Source: an uncultured Anaerolineae bacterium
GTDB lineage: Bacteria > Chloroflexota > Anaerolineae > Anaerolineales > Villigracilaceae
NCBI GenBank assembly: GCA_903846015.1
Contig: CAIMZS010000535.1
Coordinates: forward strand, 1 to 47,873
Length of the DNA stretch: 47,873 nucleotides
Reading direction: 5' to 3'
Below, piece by piece: positions 9,016 through 17,700 of this stretch. The translations under genes and the position numbers were made by a program. Positions within the stretch are counted from its first letter, which is position 1, and each line of letters opens with the position of its first letter. A model generated the notes under the pieces. It was not told where the DNA came from, did not search any database, and worked only from the letters and a program-made list of their open reading frames with translations.

Positions 9016-12000
9016 ATGGCTTTTACAAGGCAGGAAAACACTTTCGCCAACACAGAACCCATTGCCTTGATTGGCATCGGATGCAGACTTCCAGGAAATA
9101 TCACTTCCACAGATGATCTATTGGAAGCATTACGCGGGAAGCGAGACCTTATTACAGATGTGCCGAGCAACCGTTGGAATACAGATGCTTTTTATGACCC
9201 TGACCCATTGGCACCCGGAAAATCCTATGTCCGCAAGGGTGGCTTTGTTGAAAACATAGAAAGTTTCGACCCCGCTTTCTTCGGCATTTCAGACGCAGAA
9301 GCGTCGCGCATGGATCCGCAGCAGCGTCTCATTCTCCAAACCATCTGGCATGCCATCGAAGATGCCGGACAACCCGCCAGCGAGCTTGCCCAAAGCAATA
9401 CCGGTATGTTCCTGGCAATGATGAACACCAATGGTTATTCCCAACTCAAAGCAATTTATGAAGGGGCCGTGGGCATAACAGGTTATGATGCCATGGGCGA
9501 TGCAATGAGCATCGCCGCCGGACGAGTCTCGCATTTTCTCGGATTGGAAGGCCCATGCCTGTCTCTTGATACCGCCTGTTCCAGTTCGTTGGTGGCCCTG
9601 CATCTGGCACGTCAGGCCATCCTATCAGGGGACTGTGACACGGCCATTGTAGTCGGTGTAAACGTCATGCTTCACCCGGGACTTCACATCGCATTCTCGA
9701 AAGTAGGCTTGATGTCGCGTATTGGACGCTGCGCCACTTTTGACGCCTCGGCAGATGGATATATTCGCGGGGAAGGCTGCGTGGCGGTCATTTTGCGCAG
9801 GCAGTCTCTCGCAATCGCAAGGGGTGATCATATTCATGCGAGCATCGTAGGCACAGCGATAAACCAGGATGGACATACACCCGCCCTGACAGCACCAAAC
9901 GGACGCGCGCAGGAAAAAGTGATCCGCAGCGCACTGGCGCGCATGGGTATCAGCCCAAACGATATTCGTTACCTCGAAGCGCACGGCACCGGAACTCCGG
10001 TTGGCGACCCGATCGAAATGAGTGCCATCGTAAATGTTTTCGGCCCTGGTCGCCCATCCAGCGAACCACTCTATGTCGGCTCCGTCAAAAGTAATTTTGG
10101 GCATATCGAAGCAGGCGCTGGTCTATTGGGACTTGCCAAAGCCGCCCTGTCACTTGAATATGAAGAAATACTACCTAATATCCACTTTACGCAGTTAAAC
10201 CCGGCCATCAATCTGGGGCGGGCTCCCATTCAAGTTGCCACCAGGCGAGTCCCCTGGCAGCGAAGCGAAACCCCACGCCTGGCGGGAATTAACTCTTTTG
10301 GTTACAGCGGTACAAATGCACACGCTATTTTGCAGGAGGCGCCTGTTTCAAGCACTTCTCACTCACCGGAAATTGATGAAGCTGGAATAATGGATGCCGA
10401 GACCGGTATGCTATTGATTTCGGCCAAATCTGCGGGATCGTTGGAAGAACTGGTTGACAAATGGATTGATTTCCTCGATAAAGATAACACCCCATCACTT
10501 CGTGACATTGCCTATTCTGCCGCCCTTAATCGCAGTCAGCTAACTTTTCGTCTGGCAATTGTCGGGAAAGGCAAGCTTGAAATCAAGAATAAACTTCAAT
10601 CCTGGCGAATGGGGCGAACACCGCAAGGGCTGGCTTCTGGGCAGACGGTTTCCAGGATAAAACCGAAAATTGCCTTCATGTTCACCGGCCAGGGCGCCCA
10701 ATATGCGCAGATGGGCCTGGCGCTATATACGCAAGAACCTCGCTTTGCCAGGACAATCAACGATTTGGCGGCCTTGATGGACCCGGAAATGGGGGCACCC
10801 CTTTTGGAGGTCTTATTTGGATCAACAGGAAAATCGTCGGCTGAATATCTCGAAAATACGCGCTACGTTCAGCCAGCTTTGTTTGCCATTGAATACGCCC
10901 TGGCCGATTTACTGGGATCATGGGGGATCAAACCCGATTTTGTCATTGGGCACAGCGTTGGAGAAATCGTCGCTGCGGTGATCGCGGGCGTGCTAGATCT
11001 TGACGATGCCGCACGTTTCGTTATAGCGCGGGGTCGCCTGATGGGAGATCTGCCATCAGGAGGAAAGATGCTCGCCATCAGCGCATCGGTTGACCAGGTG
11101 AACAAGTGGCTGGTGGGACGCGAAGCAGAGGTTTCTATCGCGGCAGTCAATGGTCCCAGGGCGGTTGTAATCTCCGGGTTGGCTGAAGCCGTTATGGCAA
11201 TCGACGAACTTGCGCAATCTGCAGGCCGCCAAACCAAAGAACTTCAGGTTTCTCATGCCTTTCACTCACCTTTGATGGACTCAATCCTGGGCGAACTGAC
11301 TGAAGTGGCATCATCAATGCATATTCACCCAGCCAAGATCCCGATCGCATCCAACACGACCGGCGAATTTTATGCTGTTGATGGGCAGCCTGAACGAATC
11401 CCATCAGCTTCTTATTGGAGCAGGCATGTACGCCAGGCAGTTCTCTTTCATCAGGGAATGCACAACATCATTGATGCTGGCTGCTCGCTGATAGTAGAAA
11501 TTGGGCCTCACCCCGCCTTAATGCCTGCCGTGGTAACCGCCTTTGAGGCGCCATTCCTTCACACCATATCCACGCTCAAAAAAGATAAGAATGACGTCAC
11601 CAACATGCTTGCCAGCCTGGCAGAACTGCATGTCAATGGCGCTTCCATCAAACTCGACACGCTCTTCAGCAGCCCCACCTACCAACGCATCAGGATGCCG
11701 CTTTACCCATTCCGACGTGAAAAGTATTGGCTGATCCCCAACGGTTCCCTGGACGTGGGTCCGGTCGATAACTCATCCACCCTGCATCTTGATTCTTCTA
11801 CTCCCATTCCAGAACTACCGAAACTTCACCCCATACTGGGGAAAGTAATTACACATACATCCAAAAAGACTGTATTTGAAACCAGCATTAAGACCGCCAG
11901 TCCCTGGGCTGATCATCGTGTGCTTGAATCAACCATCTTTCCCGGAATGGCTTACCTGGAAATGGCAGCGCGTGGTTTCGCCGCGGCTTCAGGCACAGAC

Positions 12001-13089
12001 TGGTGCCCCGTGGAAATTAAAGATATAGTCTTTGAACTTCCATTGAAACTTTCGTACAAAGAAGAGAAAAAAGTTGTACTGTCCCTTGATTTTGGTAGCA
12101 GCGGCAGAGGTGTAGCCAATTTCAAGATTAGCTGTGAAAACAGCAATCATTGCAAAGGACGCATCATAGCACTCAAGAATTCTTTGGAAATCAAAGTTGA
12201 TCTCAAGACTGAACTAACCGAAAAGACCACCGAAATGAAGATTGGTCCATTTTACGGAGAAATGCGCGTTGGCGGACTGGACTTTGGTGCGCGCTTCGCC
12301 AACGTTCGCGAATTATGGCTTGGGAGACCCGGTTCAGGCGAGGCCTTTAGCCGCGTGGCTCTCAGCCCAGCAGTCCCAGATGATGATCCTTACAACAACG
12401 CAATCTTGATGGATAGCTGCCAACACGCAATTGGTGCAGCCACCCATGTACTGGGCGAAAAAAGCATCGCCCCATCAGGCTCAACCGCTGGGGCAGTTGT
12501 ACCATCTTCAATCCAGTCCATCACGCTACGCGCGCTACTACCCCGTGAAACATGGAGCCATGTACGCATTACTACTCAAAAGGATAGCAGCCGCACAATT
12601 TTTGCAACCATCCACGTGTTTGACAAGGATGGAAAAGTACTGATGGAAATAGAAAACCAGGAACTACGCTATATAACTTTGCTGTCGACTGACAAGGGTA
12701 CCAGCGCGTCCACAAAATCAACTACCAAAGATTCCGAAAACCAGTTCTTCAAATCACGCCAGGATCTGGTTGGCATCCTACGACCCTTGGCACACAAAGA
12801 ACGCGTATCACTGATCTCAAAATGGCTCACATCCGAGATCAAGGAAACCCTGGGGCATGCAGCAGAAGGTTTGAGCCTGGACAGGCTGCCTCCATCAACG
12901 GCGTTTCTTGAAATTGGCCTTGATTCACTGCTCGTAACTGAACTACAACGGCGCATACAAGAAAAACTCCTGTTCCGTTTCAAACCCATGCAAGGACTGG
13001 ATTACCAATCGATCGAATCCCTGGCAGAATACATCATCAGCGATGTGCTATTGGCAGATTTGCAAACGGAAGCTGCCGCCGCGGATTAA
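9016..13089 (+). CDS. Type I polyketide synthase, KS-AT-DH-ACP
   Basis: This 1357-residue single-module PKS starts at an ATG preceded by GGAG six bases away. Domains: ketosynthase (about 15-440) with the full triad C188 (TACSS), H323 (EAHGTGT) and H363 (KSNFGH); acyltransferase (about 550-850) with active S647 in GHSVGE and the HAFH signature (747-750), which predicts malonyl-CoA; dehydratase (about 935-1225) with H967 in an HxxxGxxxxP-like motif whose Gly is Glu, and D1133 in DxxxH; ACP (about 1270-1345) with S1304 in GLDSL. There is no ketoreductase, enoylreductase or thioesterase: only about 40 residues separate DH and ACP. A DH needs a hydroxyl substrate, so the KR must come from elsewhere; the SDR at 19481-20227 is the obvious candidate. 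Whether the enzyme is iterative cannot be told from sequence. Confidence 0.95.
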   Translation: MAFTRQENTFANTEPIALIGIGCRLPGNITSTDDLLEALRGKRDLITDVPSNRWNTDAFYDPDPLAPGKSYVRKGGFVENIESFDPAFFGISDAEASRMDPQQRLILQTIWHAIEDAGQPASELAQSNTGMFLAMMNTNGYSQLKAIYEGAVGITGYDAMGDAMSIAAGRVSHFLGLEGPCLSLDTACSSSLVALHLARQAILSGDCDTAIVVGVNVMLHPGLHIAFSKVGLMSRIGRCATFDASADGYIRGEGCVAVILRRQSLAIARGDHIHASIVGTAINQDGHTPALTAPNGRAQEKVIRSALARMGISPNDIRYLEAHGTGTPVGDPIEMSAIVNVFGPGRPSSEPLYVGSVKSNFGHIEAGAGLLGLAKAALSLEYEEILPNIHFTQLNPAINLGRAPIQVATRRVPWQRSETPRLAGINSFGYSGTNAHAILQEAPVSSTSHSPEIDEAGIMDAETGMLLISAKSAGSLEELVDKWIDFLDKDNTPSLRDIAYSAALNRSQLTFRLAIVGKGKLEIKNKLQSWRMGRTPQGLASGQTVSRIKPKIAFMFTGQGAQYAQMGLALYTQEPRFARTINDLAALMDPEMGAPLLEVLFGSTGKSSAEYLENTRYVQPALFAIEYALADLLGSWGIKPDFVIGHSVGEIVAAVIAGVLDLDDAARFVIARGRLMGDLPSGGKMLAISASVDQVNKWLVGREAEVSIAAVNGPRAVVISGLAEAVMAIDELAQSAGRQTKELQVSHAFHSPLMDSILGELTEVASSMHIHPAKIPIASNTTGEFYAVDGQPERIPSASYWSRHVRQAVLFHQGMHNIIDAGCSLIVEIGPHPALMPAVVTAFEAPFLHTISTLKKDKNDVTNMLASLAELHVNGASIKLDTLFSSPTYQRIRMPLYPFRREKYWLIPNGSLDVGPVDNSSTLHLDSSTPIPELPKLHPILGKVITHTSKKTVFETSIKTASPWADHRVLESTIFPGMAYLEMAARGFAAASGTDWCPVEIKDIVFELPLKLSYKEEKKVVLSLDFGSSGRGVANFKISCENSNHCKGRIIALKNSLEIKVDLKTELTEKTTEMKIGPFYGEMRVGGLDFGARFANVRELWLGRPGSGEAFSRVALSPAVPDDDPYNNAILMDSCQHAIGAATHVLGEKSIAPSGSTAGAVVPSSIQSITLRALLPRETWSHVRITTQKDSSRTIFATIHVFDKDGKVLMEIENQELRYITLLSTDKGTSASTKSTTKDSENQFFKSRQDLVGILRPLAHKERVSLISKWLTSEIKETLGHAAEGLSLDRLPPSTAFLEIGLDSLLVTELQRRIQEKLLFRFKPMQGLDYQSIESLAEYIISDVLLADLQTEAAAAD

Positions 13090-13160
13090 CCGATATCAAC
13101 TATTCATGATTTGCTCCCAATCTCCGCGTAGGAAGGCTTTTGCTTTATTCTGCGTAATCT

Positions 13161-13190
13161 GCGATAGCGCCCGTTCTAGCATGGCCGGTC
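13161..13190 (+). repeat. 30-nt dispersed repeat, copy 1 (upstream of the radical SAM gene)
   Basis: This stretch, centred on GCCCGTTCTAGCA, matches 31182-31211 at 24 of 30 positions. Both copies sit in a short gap about 35-75 nt before a plus-strand gene. It could be a dispersed element or a shared regulatory site. The rest of the 146-nt gap between PKS and radical SAM gene shows nothing else. Confidence 0.5.
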
Positions 13191-13235
13191 GCTCTTGACC
13201 ATCAAATTAAAATTTAAAATCAAAGGTAGGTTAGC

Positions 13236-14648
13236 ATGAACAACTTTATTTCTGCTGCCGATGGATTGGATTTTGCGCGCGACTATATTGAAAACCACCT
13301 GGACAAACGCCAGGTAAATAAGATACAACACGCCTTTCCCTCCCCACGTTTTTGGAACGAGACTGAAATTCCAGTTCAACAAATGCTGGAGGATCGCCAG
13401 AAATTGCACGCGCAAGGGCTCGGGGCGCCGATTAATTTATACATGGGTGTACCTTATTGCATCCAGACCGACCCAGGAAAATGTGGTTACTGCCTTTTCC
13501 CAGTGGAAGCTTTCACGGGCAACGTTGATCTGGAAAGATATTTTGAATATCTCAAACGTGAAGCAGCCATGTACAAGGAAGGATTGAAAGGGCTGCCGCT
13601 GGGCGCTGTTTTCTTTGGTGGTGGCACATCCAACCTCTATAAAGCTGAAAAATTTCACGAACTGATGGATCTGGTGCGTTCGCTTTTTCCTGAAATCAAA
13701 CCCTATGTCGACATTACTCTGGAAGGTATTCCGCAGCTCTTTACCCGGGAAAAGATCCAGGCAATCAAAGAATCGGGCATGAATCGCATCAGCATGGGAG
13801 TACAGCAGGTCAATGAGCGGCTCAATAGTTTCAGCGGCCGAAAACAAAAAACCCAGCATGTTATCCAAACGCTCGAATGGGCTAAGGAATTCGGCCTAGC
13901 TGCCAACATCGACTTGATCTTTGGCTGGCCCCAACAAACAGTTCAGACCATGGTAGAGGATCTGGAAACAGTGGTTGGCTGGGGAGTATACGACATCACC
14001 CATTATGAACTAAATGTCGGCGGCCCGACAGATTTTGCGCTTAACCGTTATCACGAACTTCCCAGCACCTTGAGTAACCTGGAAATGTACAAAGTCGCCC
14101 GTGATTTGCTAAAAAGCCATGGCTATGAACAGATCACTGCCTATAACTGGAGAAAACCTGGAAATCCTTTCAGCCGGCCATACGAGGAAGGTGTAACCCA
14201 CCGTTTTGACAATATGGATACGCTTGGATTGGGCTATGCTGCACTCACTTTCTTTAGCGATGTTGCTCTGGATGAAGGACATTCCTGGTCCTTTATTAAC
14301 TGGCGCAACCTGAATGAATACAAAGCCAGGATTGACGATGGAAAATTTCCCACTGAAGCCGGCTTCAAGCATGCCCGTGAAGATTTCATGATCTCACTGA
14401 TCTGGCGCAACTTATTCGGCATGGAACTCGACCGCGAAGATTTCAATTCATCTTTTGATGTTGATATTTATGAACATTTTGAAGGCGTTTGGAAAGCGCT
14501 TGAGGAATTCGACTTTATCGAGGTCACCCCGCATAAGATCAGGTTGAAGGGCGATGGTCCGTTCTATACACCGCTGATCCAGACCCTGCTGGCCGAAAAA
14601 CGCTACCAACAGTTGCGCGAAAAAATGGTTGTTGAAGCGCAGGCCTAG
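13236..14648 (+). CDS. HemN-like radical SAM protein with CX7CX2C cluster motif
   Basis: This 470-residue protein resembles the HemN/coproporphyrinogen dehydrogenase class of radical SAM enzymes. It has an N-terminal extension, the cluster-binding region (70-90), a GGGT SAM-contact motif in FFGGGTSNL, and a HemN-type C-terminal domain (about 330-465). Canonical HemN proteins have CX3CX2C. Here the codons read C75-IQTDPGK-C83-GY-C86, that is CX7CX2C, a four-residue insertion in the cluster loop. Three cysteines remain, so a 4Fe-4S cluster is still plausible. HemN-like enzymes in biosynthetic clusters can methylate or form cyclopropanes, using two SAM molecules. Position between PKS and NRPS in the same direction suggests a tailoring step, not haem synthesis. 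ATG at 13236 follows an AAAGGTAGG ribosome site. Confidence 0.88.
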   Translation: MNNFISAADGLDFARDYIENHLDKRQVNKIQHAFPSPRFWNETEIPVQQMLEDRQKLHAQGLGAPINLYMGVPYCIQTDPGKCGYCLFPVEAFTGNVDLERYFEYLKREAAMYKEGLKGLPLGAVFFGGGTSNLYKAEKFHELMDLVRSLFPEIKPYVDITLEGIPQLFTREKIQAIKESGMNRISMGVQQVNERLNSFSGRKQKTQHVIQTLEWAKEFGLAANIDLIFGWPQQTVQTMVEDLETVVGWGVYDITHYELNVGGPTDFALNRYHELPSTLSNLEMYKVARDLLKSHGYEQITAYNWRKPGNPFSRPYEEGVTHRFDNMDTLGLGYAALTFFSDVALDEGHSWSFINWRNLNEYKARIDDGKFPTEAGFKHAREDFMISLIWRNLFGMELDREDFNSSFDVDIYEHFEGVWKALEEFDFIEVTPHKIRLKGDGPFYTPLIQTLLAEKRYQQLREKMVVEAQA

Positions 14649-14748
14649 TTAAAAAGCATCCCGTTTCACCGTCCTGGTTACCCGGGAGCGTCAAACCCTA
14701 CCGCTCGCAAAATGGATTTTTTCCTGTATCTACAAGGTAATTTCCCCC

Positions 14749-14763
14749 ATGTATAAAAACTGA
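14749..14763 (+). other. Four-codon mini-ORF abutting the NRPS frame
   Basis: ATG-TAT-AAA-AAC-TGA lies in the NRPS reading frame, with AAGG about 10-13 nt upstream, the best ribosome site in this gap. The TGA is followed immediately by the in-frame TTG at 14764. Either this is a minimal leader with reinitiation, or a former start cut off by a nonsense codon. The rest of the 127-nt gap holds nothing I can name. Confidence 0.4.
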
Positions 14764-14775
14764 TTGAATACTCCC

Positions 14776-17700
14776 ATGACCCAATCTGACCCAAACACCA
14801 GCTTCAACCAGATCCAGAAAGAGTTAAAGGAAATGATTCTTGAGACCTTTGGCAATGATGATTCGAACATATCCCTGCCAAACGACATCCCAATTCTTGA
14901 ACTGGGTATCAGCTCTCTTGCCCTGGTAGAAGGCATGAGGCGCGTATATGACCGGTTTGGTGTGCTGATTTCAATCAGGCGCATTATTGAAGGACAGGTC
15001 ACACTTGGCGGCCTGGCATTATATATTGACAAAGAAATCCACAAAGAGCACACTCAAAAAAACAAGGGTGGTGCCCCGCGCGGCAAATGGATTGTCGAAC
15101 GGGAAATCCCCCTGGCTGCATCCCAGCAGCACAGCGCCTTTTTAAGCCGGTATTCAGGTGAGGCAGGTGCTGCCTTTAATGAAAGCGTGCTTGTTAAACT
15201 GTCAGGTGTTTTGGATGGGCCCGCCCTGCAGGCTGCCGTGGAAGAAGCCGGCAATAGGTATGAGGCCCTGCGGACAGCCCTGCATTCTGATTCAAACTCG
15301 CTCCAGATCGGCAGCGGGGAGGCTCTTGATGTGCAGGTTGAGGCTGTTCCAAAAGGTAAGCTGGGGCAGTGGATGAAAGCTGCGGTCGGTGTGCCTTTTG
15401 AACCTGGGAAACGACTCTTTAGGGCAGAACTACTGCGAATTAATGAAGATGAGCATATCCTGGCTTTGACCGGTCACTTACTGGTGATCGATCAGGAATC
15501 GCTAGGAATCGTATTGGAAGATATTGCCAGGCTTTATTCGGCTTTTACCAGGGACAAGCCTGCCACGCTCATGGCTCCCTGCCTGCAGTGGACGGATTAC
15601 GTGTCCTTGGGAGATACCCTCGAAGCCAGGCAGTCGCTGAAAGATGCATATAAATTCTGGGAAGAATCAAGCAGCGGGTTGCCTCAATTGGAACTTCCCG
15701 CCAGCCACCCCCGTCCCCCGGTAAAAAAATATTCGAGCGCCAGGTTTTCTACCCGTCTTGATGCGCCTGCCGCTGAATTAATCCGAGATTGGGCCGTCTC
15801 CAACAAAACCACCCCGAGTACAATTATCCTGGCAGCTTTCAACATCTTCTTGCATCGTTTAACTACTGCCAGCGAGATCGTAACCGGTGTGCAGAGTGAA
15901 CCACTCTACCTTGATACCGGAATCCCGTCAGTTGCCGTCACGCGCAATATGCTGCCCCTACGCTCTTCATTTGAACCAGGTAGGAGTTTTTCAGACACAA
16001 TTCATGAAATGGGCCGTCTGCAGGATCTGGCAAATAAACACAGGCTGCTGTCCCTGGCCGAAATGATCCCGTTACTCAAACTGCAGCGAGACCAGAGCCG
16101 TTCGCCCATATTCACGGTTGCCTTCCGCACCATCAACAGGCCTGCCGCACCTCAATTTGAGGGGTTGCACACGAGCCACATGCTGCCTCCCAGCCCGGGT
16201 GCGCGCTACGATCTTGAATTGATCAGCATCGAAGACCAGGAAGGCATAAACCTGGTGTTTGATTACAGCACGGAACTTTTTGAACAAGAGACCATTTCTC
16301 GCTGGGCAAATTGCCTAAAAGCATTGCTACGCTCTGCCCTGGATAACCCATCAACAACCTGTGGGCTTCTTCCGGTCATGCCGGGAGATGAATTGGAAAT
16401 AGTTTTACGCGAATGGAACAAAACCGAAACAGCTGTTGATCAAAGCCAGACGATCCTGGATCTGATCATTAAGCAGGCACATACCAGGAACGGCCAAACA
16501 GCGGTCCGGTATGGGAACACTTCGATCAATTACGATCAACTACTTGAACAAACTGAAGGCATCGCTGTTTTACTGTTTAATAATGGAGTAAAAAAAGGGG
16601 ACCGGGTGGGAATTTTCCTCAAACGCTCCACCGGGCTCATCCCTGCCATTCTGGCAGTATGGCGGCTCGCAGCCATGTACGTGCCCATCGATACAGCCTT
16701 CCCGGGGAAGCGCATTGCGTTCATGCTGAGTGATGCGAGTGTTCAAACTGTGATCACCAGCCGCGATCTTTTACCCATGCTCGAAAAAGAATCCGGCAGC
16801 TGCAAAATTATTTATCTGGAAGATGTGCGGGACCATAACACTATCCTGCCGGATGGAATACAACCTGCAGAGAACGAAGACAGCGCATACATCATGTTCA
16901 CTTCAGGTTCGACAGGAAAGCCAAAAGGAGTGGAAGTGCGGCACCGGGCGCTGCTTAACTTCCTGATGGCCCTCCAGGAGTATATCCAAATTACGCCTCG
17001 AAGCAAGATGCTGGCCCTCACAACCATATCTTTCGATATTTCCACCGCCGAATTATTTCCACCCCTGATTTTGGGGGGGGAGGTGGAAGTGGCTGAGGAT
17101 GGCCTTGCAGCTGACGGTATCCAGTTGGCAGAGCGTATTACCACCACCAGGCCCACCCATGTGCAGGCCACCCCATCAAGCTGGAAAAGCCTGCTGGAAA
17201 CTGGATGGCTCGGTTGGGAAAATTTGTGCCTGATGTCTGCCGGAGAGGCCTTGAACCGGGAACTTTCGGAACAATTACTAAAAAACGACACGCGATTACT
17301 GAATTTGTACGGACCTACTGAAACAACGGTTTATTCCACAGCTTGCCAGGTAACAAGCGAGCCGGGCAAAGCAGTGCGCATAGGACGACCGCTCTTCAAC
17401 ACGCGCCTTTATGTGCTCGATTCCCGGATGCAGCCCATGCCTATTGGTGCTGCAGGGGATCTATACATCGGCGGGGAAGGGGTCTCACCCGGTTACTGGA
17501 ACATGCCGGAATTAACTGCCGAGCGTTTCCTGCCGGATCCATTTCACCCAGGCGAACGAATATACAGGACTGGGGACCTGGCATATTTTATGCCGGACGG
17601 CAGCCTGATTTGCCTGGGCCGGGCCGACGAACAGGTAAAAATCCACGGGGTGAGAGTTGAACTCGGAGAAATTGAAACTGCCCTGCTCGGGCTTGCCGAG

